Assembly: GCA_026874595.1 (NCBI GenBank)
Contig: CM049312.1
Coordinates: 48,241,429-48,305,428, forward strand
Direction: 5' to 3'
DNA: 64,000 bases
Source: Sipunculus nudus
Taxonomy: Eukaryota > Annelida > Sipuncula > Golfingiida > Sipunculidae
A model generated the notes under the pieces. The model saw only the letters and a list, made by a program, of their open reading frames with translations. It was not told where the DNA came from and searched no databases. Below, piece by piece: positions 11,444 through 22,906 of the stretch. The position numbers were made by a program, and so were the translations under genes. Position 1 is the first letter of the stretch; every line of letters starts with the position of its first letter.

Positions 11444-12774
11444 TTTATAGCTCAGCTGACTATAGGTCATCTGAGCTATAGTCGTGGTCCATTGTCCGTC
11501 GTCCGTCCGTCGTGCCTTCCGTCTGTCCGTCCGTCCTTCCGTAGATGTGGCACGTTTTGAAACCGTTAGACCTAGGAATCCAAAATTCGGCATAATGTTA
11601 GATGTCCCCAAGATCTCCTACCAAGCCGAAAACTGGGTCTTTGCAACTTCGTTCCTTTGAGAAATTAAGGAAAAACCTAAATTTTTTATTATAAACCTAT
11701 TTTCACACTTCAGGACTGCCTAATATCAAAACCACTCATCCGTTTTTCCTCATATTTACCATAAATATTCCTCTATATAGTTCCTATGTACACCCCAGAA
11801 ACTATGTCTGTGTTATTTAATTTAAAAAAAGTAATGGGCCCAAACAAAATGCATTTTGTAAAAATTCAGGAAAGATATTTGATCACTTAACACAAAAAAT
11901 GTTAAAGCTATGGACCTTTTTTCCAGTAATATAACTTTAATTAATCAAAATTAAATTGTATACCCAAAATTAGATGAAAATCTTTTAAATTTTTTAAAAT
12001 ATTAATAAAAATAAAAAATTAGTACCTTAAATTTTGCCCAAATTTGACCATGGCACGTTTTTTTCCTATAAGTACTGTGGATTTAATTTTCACAGCATGT
12101 TTTTGTTAGCATTTTACATAATAACACCAAAAATTTGAAACCAGTTGATCAAAAACTGTAGATTTTATTCAAGTTTTCAAGCACCATGTAACATATTGTT
12201 TACTTCAAGCTAGTGTTATGCAGTTTGCAAGAGCTCAGCTCCCCAGCTTCAGCTCTAAGTTCCTTGAATTCGGCATACAGTTAGATGTCTCCAAAATCCC
12301 CTACCATGCCAAGAATTTGGTCACTAGGACTTAATACCTTTGAGATATTAATGAAAAACTTCATTTTTCCATTAAAAACCCATTGTTACACTTCAAGACT
12401 GCCAAATATCAAGACCACTGATCTGACTTTAATCATAAATAATATACATATTTTTCAGTCTCTATGCACATGCCAGAATGATGTCAGTATTGCGTAATTG
12501 TTTTAAGTTATGGGCCCAAACATAATGGGATGTAACATTATTTAATCAAGATTCAATTGAATACCCAGAATTAGTTCTGAATTTTTCAAATTTTTTAAGT
12601 TATTAGTATAAATATAAAATTAGTACCTTAAATTTTGCCCAACTGTGACCATTGCACGTTTGTTTCCCGTGAGCACTGTTATAATTTTCATATCATGCAC
12701 ACATAAGGATTTCAGCTTTTTTGTTTAGAAAGCTGAAAGAAATTGGCCAAAAATTGTAGCTTTTATTAATGTTT
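11444..12774 (+). mobile_element. T1 element, 5' end and dimeric body
   Basis: Starts with a T-run + ATAGCTCAGCTGACT..GTCATCTGAGCTATAG (5' hairpin), then a (GTCCGTC)n-like tract at 11490-11545. The body occurs twice in tandem, offset about 685 bp (compare 'AAAATTCGGCATAATGTTAG' at 11580 with 'GAATTCGGCATACAGTTAG' at 12265). At 12775 it is interrupted by composite element A and resumes at 17117. Confidence 0.7.
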
Positions 12775-13050
12775 TTTAGCTCAGCTGACTGAAAGTCATC
12801 TGAGCTATAGCGATCACTCTTTGTCCGTCGTCCGTCTGTCCGTCTGTCCGTCCCTTAACCAGGCACAAATCGTAACCGCTGGACCTAGAACCTTGTAACT
12901 TGGGATTCTGAGAGGTCCATAAAAAATCTCCTTGGAAACCAGAAATTAGGTCTCTGTTACCCATATCCTTCGAGCTATGTGGCCCCAAAGTACCCCCCAG
13001 AAAAGTCAAAAATTTCATACAAAAACTTCAATATCTCATTAACTACTTGA

Positions 13051-15069
13051 CTGATGGTCATGATTTTTGGCATACATATTGATCATGAGATGTTACATCA
13101 CTTCCTGCAGGCTGGTGGCGCCACCTGTATTTTTCAATTTTTTACGAATTTTTTTCTCTATTTTTGAGACCTTTAAAAATGTGAACATCTGTTAACAAGG
13201 CACAAATCATAAAAACTGGACCTAGAATCTTAATTCTTGACACACTGAGAGGTCCATGAAAAATCTCCTTGGAAACCAGAAATTAGGTCTCTGTTACCCA
13301 TATCCTTTGAGCTATGGGGCCCCAAAGTACCCCCCAGAATAGTAAAAAATTTCATACAAAAACTTCAATATCTCAATAACTACATCACTGATGGTCTTCA
13401 TTTTTGGCATACATATTGATCATGAGATGTTCGATCAGTTCCTGCAGACTGGTGGCGCCACCTGTACTGTTTGATTTTTTACGATTTTTTCCTCTATTTT
13501 TGAGACCTTTGAGGATGCTGTCATCTGTTAGCGTGGCACAAATCGTAACGACTGGACCTAGAATCTTCATTTTCGACACACTGAGAGACCTATGAAAAGT
13601 CTCCATGGAAACCAGAAATTAGGTCTCTGTTACCCATATCCTTCGAGCTATGGGGCCCAAAATTACCCCCCAGAATAGTCAAAAATTTCATACAAAAACT
13701 TCAATATCTCATTAACTACATCACTGATGGTCATGATTTTCGACATACATATTGATCATGAGATGTTTCATCAGTTTGTGCAGACTGGTGGCGCCACCTG
13801 TATTTTTCAATGTTCACGAATTGTTTTCTCCATTTTTGAGACCTTTAAGGATGTAGTTATCTGTCAACAGGGTACAAATCGTAACGACTGGACCTAGAAT
13901 CTTCGTTCTTGACACACAGGGAGACCCATGATAAGTCTCCATGAAAACCTGAAATTTGGTCTCTGTTACCCATATCCTTCGAGCTATGTGGCCCAAAAGT
14001 ACCCCCCAGAAAAGTCAAAAATTTCATACAAAAACTTCAATATCTCATTAACTACTTGACTGATGGTCATGACTTTTGGCATACATATTGATCATGAGAT
14101 GTTACATCACTTCCTGCAGACTGGTGGCGCCACCTGTATTTTTCGATTTTTTACGAATTTTTTTCTCTTTTTTTGAGACCTTTAAAAATGTGAACATCTG
14201 TTAACAAGGCACAAATCATAAAGACTGGATTTAGAATCTTAATTCTTAACACACTGAGAGGTCCATGAAAAATCTCCTTGGAAACCAGAAATTAGGTCTC
14301 TGTTACCCATATCCTTTGAGCTATGGGGCCCCAAAGTACCCCCCAGAATAGTAAAAAATTTCATACAAAAACTTCAATATCTCAATAACTACATCACTGA
14401 TGGTCTTCATTTTTGGCATACATATTGATCATGAGATGTTCGATCAGTTCCTGCAGACTGGTGGCGCCACCTGTACTGTTTGATTTTTTACGATTTTTTC
14501 CTCTATTTTTGAGACCTTTGAGGATGCTGTCATCTGTTAGCGTGGCACAAATCGTAATGACTGGACCTAGAATCTTCATTTTCGACACACTGAGAGACCT
14601 ATGAAAAGTCAAAAATTTCATACAAAAACTTCAATATCTCATTAACTACATCACTGATGGTCATGATTTTCGACATACATATTGATCATGAGATGTTTCA
14701 TCAGTTTGTGCAGACTGGTGGCGCCACCTGTATTTTTCAATGTTCACGAATTGTTTTCTCCATTTTTGAGACCTTTAAGGATGTAGTTATCTGTCAACAG
14801 GGTACAAATCGTAACAACTGGACCTAGAATCTTCGTTCTTGACACACAGGGAGACCCATGATAAGTCTCCATGGAAACCTGAAATTTGGTCTCTGTTACC
14901 CATATCCTTTGAGCTATGGCACTCCAAAGTACAGCTCAGAATTATGGAAAATTTGATACAAAAGCTAAAGTATCTGAACAACTAATGCAGAGATAACCAT
15001 AATTGTTTGCATGGATATTGATCATGGAGTGTTTCATAAGTTTCTGCAGACTGGTGGCACCACCTGTAT
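13051..15069 (+). repeat. Trimeric higher-order duplication of 336-bp units in element A
   Basis: Successive 'CTGATGGTC' anchors lie at 13051, 13388, 13724 and 14060, so the unit is 336-337 bp. The three unit subtypes (GTTACATCACTTCC, GTTCGATCAGTTCC, GTTTCATCAGTTTG) then repeat in the same order from 14060, offset 1009 bp. In element B each subtype occurs once (17594, 17931, 18266). Element A therefore gained a three-unit duplication, and one of its units has a ~70-bp deletion near 14605. Confidence 0.8.
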
Positions 15070-15762
15070 TTGTTCGTTTTTTTTTACGAAATTTTTCTGT
15101 ATTTTTGAGACCTGTAAAGATATGAACATCTGTTAACAGGGCACAAATCGTAAAAACTGGACCAAGAATCTTCATTCTTGACACACAGGGAGACCCATGA
15201 AAAGTCTCCATGGAAACTTGAAATTAGGTCTCCGTTACCCATATTCTTTAAGCTGTATGGGTCCAAAATACCCCCCCCCCCCCCAGAATAATGGAAAATT
15301 TGATACAAAAACTGCAGTATTTCAATAACTACAACACTGATGGTCATGATTTTCGGCATACATATTGACCATGAGCTGTTCCATCAGTTTCTGCAGACTG
15401 GGTGTGCCACCTCTATTTTTTTTTCAAATTTTTACAATTTTTTTTCCTTTTTTTTGAGACCCTTAAAGATGTGGTTATCTGTCAACAGGGTACAAATCGC
15501 AACAACTGGACCTAGAATCTTCATTCTTGTCATGCAAGGAGGCCCATGAAAGGTGCCTGTGGAAACTTGAAATTAGGTCTCTGTTACCCATATCCTTCAA
15601 GCTATAGGACTCCGAAGTATCCCTCAGAATAATGGACAATTTGATTCAAAAACTGAAGTATCTGAACAACTAATGCAGAGATCACCATGATTTTTTGCAT
15701 GGATATTGACCATTAAGTGTTTTTATTAGTTTCTGCAGACTGGTGGAGCCACCTGTATTTTT

Positions 15763-16914
15763 GTATCCTCCAAAACGAAGTTTTGCGGATACTATGTTTT
15801 TGACCGAGTTCCTCCGCCGCCGCGGCGTTTGTTTCCAGAGAGCTCCTCGGAGACTAATGGACCGATTTTTCCCAAACTTACACCTATTATCGGGTCACAT
15901 GTGAACTGGTGCCTTACCAATTTGCATTGACCTCTGACCTTTCCTCTCTATCCAGTGTCTATTTGTGCGTCTGTTTCCACTCATAAACCCTCATATCTCG
16001 GGAACCGTTTGACCGATCAGGAAATAAAATTGATACAAATGTAGCCCTTGGATTGCTTTATAACATACACAAAAAATGGTGGCGCCACCTGTAACCATGT
16101 TTGCACAGTGTCTATCTGTTCATCTGCCTTGGGTTAAAATCACTCATATCTCTGCAGTGAATTGACTAATTCACCTTAAATTCGTCATGTGTATACATCC
16201 AGGATAGCTTTCTTGATTTTATGACAGGTGGCCCCACCTACGTTCACGTTCACGCTGATGACATCCAAGCTTATATCTCAGGAACCGTTTGACCGATCAG
16301 GAAATAAAATTTATACAAATGTAGCCCTTTGATAGCTCTGTAACATACACAAAAAATGGTGGCGCCACCTGTAACAATGTTTGCACAGCGTCTGTCTGTT
16401 AGTCTGCCGTGGCCTAAAATTACTCATTTCTCTGTAGTGGTTCGACATAACTGCCTAAAATTTTGCAGGTTTATACATCGTGGACAGCTTTCTTGATTTT
16501 ATGACAGGTGGCGCCACCTACATTCTAGTTAACGCTGGACACATCCAAGCTCATATCTCAGGAACCATTTGACCGATTGGGCCAAAATTATGCATGTGTT
16601 TAGATCTCACATAGGTCTTTATCATACACAAAACTGGAGGGGTTACCTGCAAAGATTTTTGCACAGTGTTTGTCTGTTTGTCTGCCATGGGCAAAAATCG
16701 CTCATATACATGTAGTGGTTTGACTTTCTGCCTAAAATTTTGCAGGTGTATACAACTTGGACAGCTTTCTGGATTTGTGGTAGGTGGCACAACCTACATA
16801 CACATTTAGGCTGCAGACATCCATGCTAATATGCAACATACCTCACTCTATTTCCCCTTGCCACTCAATCCATGCCTCACTATCCGATTTTGGCAGATAC
16901 ATGTAGTCACTTGT
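15763..16914 (+). mobile_element. T3 element inside element A
   Basis: Begins with a GTATCC..CAAAAC / GTTTTGCGGATAC hairpin, then CTATGTTTTTGACC and a CCGCCGCCG tract. It has 140-bp half units with GGTGGCGCCACC (exact at about 16078, 16360 and 16507). It ends GCAGATACATGTAGTCACTTGT. It splits a 336-bp T1 unit between 'CACCTGTATTTTT' and the continuation 'ACATTTTTCTCTATTTTTGAG' near 16948. The same junctions occur in elements B and C, so the insertion predates their amplification. Confidence 0.7.
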
Positions 16915-17116
16915 CGGTTACCCGTATTCTAGTTTTAAAAGTTTACACATTTTTCTCTATTTTTGAGATATATAAATACAGACTAAATCTTGGCCTGTTG
17001 GTTAATCTGTTTGATGCTTCAGTTGAATGGGTATATACTACCATTCTGATGATAAAATTTCCTTTTGCGAATCTCTTCCCAGTCAGCTGAGCGTCATGAC
17101 CCATGGGTCACTTGTT

Positions 17117-17310
17117 ATGAGACCCTGTCAGACTTTGGCTCTCTCCAGCCCCTCTTGAGTCACCTGTATTATGCATGCTTGAGGCGAGGCATACAGGGAA
17201 TCCAGGGAGCTTATGGCCAGCCACAGTCGATCCAGGTGTCCAACCCAACTCATATAGTAGTTTTAACCAACAACATAACAATAAACAATAAATTAATAAA
17301 TTTTTATTGG
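17117..17310 (+). repeat. Host T1-associated segment between elements A and B
   Basis: Diverged copy of 7888-8150, including 'CAGGTGTCCAACCCAACTCAT' and an AATAAA-rich tail. It separates composites A and B by 194 bp. Confidence 0.65.
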
Positions 17311-20300
17311 TTAGCTCAGCTGACTGAAAGTCATCTGAGCTATAGCGATCACTCTTTGTCCGTCGTCCATCTGTCCGTCTGTCCGTCTGTCCGTCCGTTA
17401 ACCAGGCACAAATCGTAACCGCTGGACCTAGAACCTTGTTACTTGGGATTCTGAGAGGTCCATAAAAAATCTCCTTGGAAACCAGAAATTAGGTCTCTGT
17501 TGCCCATATCCTTCAAGCTATGTGGCCCAAAAGTACCCCCCAGAAAAGTCAAAAATTTCATACAAAAACTTCAATATCTCATTAACTACTTGACTGATGG
17601 TCATGATTTTTGGCATACATATTGATCATGAGATGTTACATCACTTCCTGCAGACTGGTGGCGCCACCTGTATTTTTCGATTTTTTACGAATTTTTTTCT
17701 GTATTTTTGAGACCTTTAAAAATGTGAACATCTGTTAACAAGGCACAAATCATAAAGACTGGACTTAGAATCTTAATTCTTGACACACTGAGAGGTCCAT
17801 GAAAAATCTCCTTGGAAACCAGAAATTAGGTCTCTGTTACCCATATCCTTTGAGCTATGGGGCCCCAAAGTACCCCCCAGAAAAGTAAAAAATTTCATAC
17901 AAAAACTTCAATATCTCAATAACTACATCACTGATGGTCTTCATTTTTGGCATACATATTGATCATGAGATGTTCGATCAGTTCCTGCAGACTGGTGGCG
18001 CCACCTGTACTGTTTGATTTTTTACGATTTTTCCTCTATTTTTGAGACCTTTGAGGATGCTGTCATCTGTTAGCGTGGCACAAATCGTAACGACTGGACC
18101 TAGAATCTTCATTTTCGACACATTGAGAAACCTATGAAAAGTCTCCATGGAAACCAGAAATTAGGTCTCTGTTACCCATATCCTTCGAGCTATGGGGCCC
18201 AAAATTACCCCCCAGAATAGTCAAAAATTTCATACAAAAACTTCAATATCTCATTAACTACATCACTGATGGTCATGATTTTCGACATACATATTGATCA
18301 TGAGATGTTTCATCAGTTTGTGCAGACTGGTGGCGCCACCTGTATTTTTCAATGTTCACGAATTGTTTTCTCCATTTTTGAGACCTTTAAGGATGTAGTT
18401 ATCTGTCAACAGGGTACAAATCGTAACAACTGGACCTAGAATCTTCGTTCTTGACACACAGGGAGACCCATGATAAGTCTCCATGGAAACCTGAAATTTG
18501 GTCTCTGTTACCCATATCCTTTGAGCTATGGCACTCCAAAGTACAGCTCAGAATAATGGAAAATTTGATACAAAAGCTAAAGTATCTGAACAACTAATGC
18601 AGAGATAACCATAATTGTTTGCATGGATATTGATCATGGAGTGTTTCATAAGTTTCTGCAGACTGGTGGCACCACCTGTATTTGTTCGGTTTTTTTACGA
18701 AATTTTTCTGTATTTTTGAGACCTTTAAAGATATGAACATCTGTTAACAGGGCACAAATCATAAAAACTGGACCAAGAATCTTCATTCTTGACACACAGG
18801 GAGACCCATGAAAAGTCTCCATGGAAACTTGAAATTAGGTCTCTGTTACCCATATTCTTTAAGCTGTTTGGGTCCAAAATACCCCCCCCCCCCCCAGAAT
18901 AATGGAAAATTTGATACAAAAACTGCAGTATTTCAATAAATACAACACTGATGGTCATGATTTTCGGCATACATATTGATCATGAGCTGTTCCATCAGTT
19001 TCTGCAGACTGGGTGTGCCACCTCTATTTTTTTTTCAAATTTTTACGAATTTTTTTCTTTTTTTTGAGACCTTTAAAGATGTGGTTATCTGTCAACAGGG
19101 TACAAATCGCAACAACTGGACCTAGAATCTTCATTCTTGTCATGCAAGGAGGCCCATGAAAGGTGCCTGTGGAAACTTGAAATTAGGTCTCTGTTACCCA
19201 TATCCTTCAAGCTATAGGACTCCGAAGTATCCCTCAGAATAATGGACAATTTGATACAAAAACTGAAGTATCTGAACAACTAATGCAGAGATCACCATGA
19301 TTTTTTGCATGGATATTGACCATTAAGTGTTTTTATTAGTTTCTGCAGACTGGTGGAGCAACCTGTATTTTTGTATCCGCCAAAACGAAGTTTTGCGGAT
19401 ACTATGTTTTTGACCGAGTTCCTCCGCCGCGGCGGCGTTCGTTTCCAGAGAGCTCCTCGGAGACTAATGGACCGATTTTTCCCAAACTTGCACCTATTAT
19501 CGGGTCACATGTGAACTGGTGCCTAACCAATTTGCATTGACCTCTGACCTTTCCTCTCTATCCAGTGTCCATTTGTTGGTCTGTTTCCACTAATAAACCC
19601 TCATATCTCGGGAACCGTTTGACTGATCAGGAAATAAAATTGATACAAATGTAGCCCTTGGATTGCTTTATAACATACACAAAAAATGGTGGCACCACCT
19701 GTAACCATGTTTGCACAGTGTCCATCTGTTCATCTGCCTTGGGTTAAAATCACTCATATCTCTGCAGTGAATTGACTAATTCACCTTAAATTCGTCATGT
19801 GTATACATCCAGGATAGCTTTCTTGATTTTATGACAGGTGGCGCCACTCACGTTCACGCTGATGACATCCAAGCTTATATCTCGGGAACCGTTTGACCGA
19901 TCAGGAAATAAAATTTATACAAATGTAGCCCTTTGATAGCTCTGTAACATACACAAAAAATGGTGGCGCCACCTGTAACAATGTTTGCACAGCGTCTGTC
20001 TGTTAGTCTGCCGTGGCCTAAAATAACTCATTTCTCTGTAGTGGTTCGACATTACTGCCTAAAATTTTGCAGGTTTATACATCGTGGACAGCTTTCTTGA
20101 TTTTATGACAGGTGGCGCCACCTACATTCTAGTTAACGCTGGACACATCCAAGCTCATATCTCAGGAACCATTTGACCGATTGGGCCAAAATTGTGCATG
20201 TGTTTAGATCTCACATAGGTCTTTATCATACACAAAACTGGTGGGGTTACCTGCAAAGATTTTTGCACAGTGTTTGTCTGTTTGTCTGCCATGGGCAAAA

Positions 20301-20721
20301 ATCGCTCATATACATGTAGTGGTTTGACTTTTCTGCCTAAAATTTTGCAGGTGTATACAACTTGGACAGCTTTCTGGATTTGTGGTAGGTGGCACAACCT
20401 ACATACACATTTAGGCTGCAGACATCCATGCTAATATGCAACATACCTCACTCTATTTCCCCTTGCCACTCAATCCATGCCTCACTATCCGATTTTGGCA
20501 GATACATGTAGTCACTTGTCGGTTACCCGTATTCTAGTTTTAAAAGTTTACACATTTTTCTCTATTTTTGAGATATATAAATACAGACTAAATCTTGGCC
20601 TGTTGGTTAATCTGTTTGATGCTTCAGTTGAATGGGTATATACTACCATTCTGATGATAAAATTTCCTTTTGCGAATCTCTTCCCAGTCAGCTGAGCGTC
20701 ATGACCCATGGGTCACTTGTT
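17311..20721 (+). mobile_element. Composite element B: T1+T3, near-identical to element A
   Basis: Starts TTAGCTCAGCTGACTGAAAG at 17311 and ends GACCCATGGGTC + ACTTGTT at 20721. Over shared parts it differs from A only by scattered substitutions and small indels. It lacks A's extra three-unit block and keeps the T3 insertion at the same point (19373-20519). A C13-14 run at about 18886 matches the one at about 15272 in A. Its left flank is the AATAAA-rich tail; its right flank is AT-rich T1-type sequence. Confidence 0.75.
19373..20519 (+). mobile_element. T3 element inside element B
   Basis: Here the 5' hairpin is intact: GTATCCGCC, AAAAC, loop GAA, GTTTTG, CGGATAC. The CCGCCGCGGCGG tract follows. 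The interior repeats GGTGGCGCCACC at about 19965 and 20111, with decayed copies elsewhere. It is almost base-for-base the T3 of element A. Confidence 0.7.
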
Positions 20722-21718
20722 TTTAATAACAAATTAAAGAAAAATAGAAAAGGAATTTGTTAGTTTATAATAACAGGAAATTAACTTGCAGTTACTGATG
20801 ATATAAGAATCTTGTATCGATGGGTAGAATGTCACGTATTCCAAATAACACCATGCAGTCACCTATGGCATTTTTCAGTTCAATTTTAATGATAAAACAG
20901 TAAATCTTATTATTCATTACTAATCATTAGGGAACATATGAAGGAAATTAATGATAGACAAAGATGCAGTTGATAATATTAATCTAGATTCCTACTGTGT
21001 CTAGTGTGTACATTGATGTGAAATTAGTCCAAAATGAATTTTTTACAGTTATTTTTTTATATAAATATAAGCCATAAAACCAGGTACTTATGATCATTAT
21101 TTAAATGTGTGAATTTTGATATTCTTGATTCTCAACATCATTGTTTGGTGAAAACTGAATAAATACCAGACATGGTGCGAATACTTTGTAATTGTATTTA
21201 AATACAAATATGATTATGTACTCCATTATAAAATTTCTTGCATAAAGAATGGGAAATCAGGTAAAAATGAAAGTATATGAATACTTGTGCAAATACTTTC
21301 AAAGTGTATTCATGAATGCATTCATGAATATATTCTTTAATATTATTTTAATAATCATTTCAGTTATATTTCATTTTAAAAAATCATATGATTCTCTTAT
21401 TATTTTTAATAAAAATTATATTTTGGACAATATTTGTAATTTTTTTTAATAAATAGTTAAACTCTTATATTATATGTTCTGCTTATAAGTTTTATGGCCA
21501 AGTCAAAATCTGTGTGACAATAGTACTCCATTTGTTAATAAAATAAATGAAATCAATCCTCTTCCCTGTCTCCAAAGGAACTATCAAAATCATAGATAAG
21601 CTAAACAACAACAACTCATAATACAGCTTATATTTATTACCACACAAAACCAGCATTTCTAAATAATATTTTTTTATGATATATAACAGCTGAGCGTCGT
21701 GACCCATAGGTCCCTTGT
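20722..21718 (+). mobile_element. AT-rich T1 variant, 3' part
   Basis: Ends CAGCTGAGCGTCGTGACCCATAGGTCCCTTGTT at 21685-21718, the CCTTGTT subtype of T1 ends. The AT-rich body is shared with 22100-22800 and 51640-52211. It contains a 24-bp perfect palindrome at 21307-21330 (two ATTCATGAAT halves around GC). Its 5' part was displaced or lost where element B inserted. Confidence 0.6.
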
Positions 21719-21899
21719 TTTATAATTGCTGTGAATGAAGTCAACCACGTGTACACATGTCGCAGTGTCAGAGGATCGTAACGCACTTTGGTAGTTGGCA
21801 GATGTGGGTTGGGGGGCGCTTATTAGGGTATAAGAAAGATTTGGGAAATTTCAATTTTGAGAGCGCACAGGGCGCTTATTACGTCGAATACGGTAATAA
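21719..21899. repeat. Spacer with two GGCGCTTATTA motifs
   Basis: GGGCGCTTATTAGGG at about 21813 and GGCGCTTATTACG at 21871 flank a 50-bp interval. Both are inverted relative to 8155-8200, and flanking bases match as well ('TACGGTAATAAAATTT' against 'AAATTTTTATAGGTCTAATACG' read on the opposite strand). Confidence 0.4.
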
Positions 21900-22906
21900 A
21901 ATTTAACTTGCCCATCTCTAGTTTTCTCCTTGTATAATTTATAGGGTGTTCTTATCCTTAGGTTATTTTTTACACATATAATGGTTTCATAGCTGAGATT
22001 ACTTCAAATTTTTTTTTTTGATACATTTCTTTTTAATAAAAAAATTTGGATATGATAAAAAATCAGATCTTAGAGAAGTTCTCATTATGATTTCTGTAAT
22101 GTTTATAATTGTCATAAGACTCTTGCTATGTCTAGTGTGTAGATTGATGTGAAGGTAGTCCAAAGTGAATATATTTTTTTAATTTAAATAAAATTCATTA
22201 AACCAGGTACTTATGTTCATTATTTAAATTTGTGATATTTGTTATTCTGGATTCTCAAGACCTTTTGTTTGGCTGAAACTGAATAAATACCAGAAATGAT
22301 GAAGTACTTTGCAAATGTATTTGAATGCAAATATGAATATGTACTCCATAATTTCATGCATAAAGATTGGAATACAGGTAAAAACGAAAGTATTTGAATA
22401 CAAATGTATTCATGAATATATTCTATAATATTATTTAATAATCATTTATTTTGATAATATTATTAAAAAATCTTTGATGAAAAAAAGCAGATGATACTGT
22501 TATCATATTTAATTGTGAAAAATATATTTGACACAATATTTGTTATTAATATTTAATAAATAGTTTAACTTTTCAAATTATTCTGCTGCAATGTAGCTAA
22601 AGTTTTATGGCCAAGTCAAAACCTGTGTGATAATAGCACACCATTTCCAACTGTAAATAATATAAATGACATCAATCCACTTCCCTGTCTCCAAGGATAT
22701 TATCAAAATCTTGTTAAAACACTGTCAACTCATATATTTATATATAGAGCTTATATTACCACACAAAACCAGCCTTTGCCTACCTCCTCTTCCAAATCAT
22801 ATTATATTTTGTATTCATATTCTTCCATACATTTTCTATTAACATACCAACAATTAGGTCAGTATTGAATATTGTTTTGAAGTTATAGGTCCAAAAATAA
22901 TGCAGT
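21900..22906 (+). mobile_element. AT-rich T1 variant body, interrupted by T2
   Basis: Diverged copy of 20950-21690 ('GCAAATATGAATATGTACTCC', 'TATTCATGAATATATTC'), followed by T1 lines 'TTAGGTCAGTATTGAATATTG' and 'ATAATGCAGTTTTT', where a T2 element begins. Confidence 0.55.

Larger units (their letters stand above)
12775..17116 (+). mobile_element. Composite element A: T1 with ~336-bp tandem units plus a T3 insertion
   Basis: 5' end: T-run + AGCTCAGCTGACT/AGTCATCTGAGCT hairpin, (GTCCGTCT)n tract, then TTAACCAGGCAC. The body is a tandem array of ~336-bp units. Each has one GGTGGCGCCACC or variant and the line 'ACATATTGATCATGAG'. A T3 element follows (15763-16914), then T1 tail and the terminus AGTCAGCTGAGC, hairpin GACCCATGGGTC, ACTTGTT. 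The insertion site is 'TTTTATTAATGTTTTT|ATGAGACC'; the empty counterpart near 7878-7898 reads 'TTTTATTATAGTTTTTATGAGACC', so there is no target duplication. It is nearly identical to element B. Confidence 0.75.

Noticed and set aside
17065-17418. 117-codon + strand frame
   Set aside because: It crosses the T1 terminus of element A, a repeat segment and the 5' end of element B, so it is a chance read-through.
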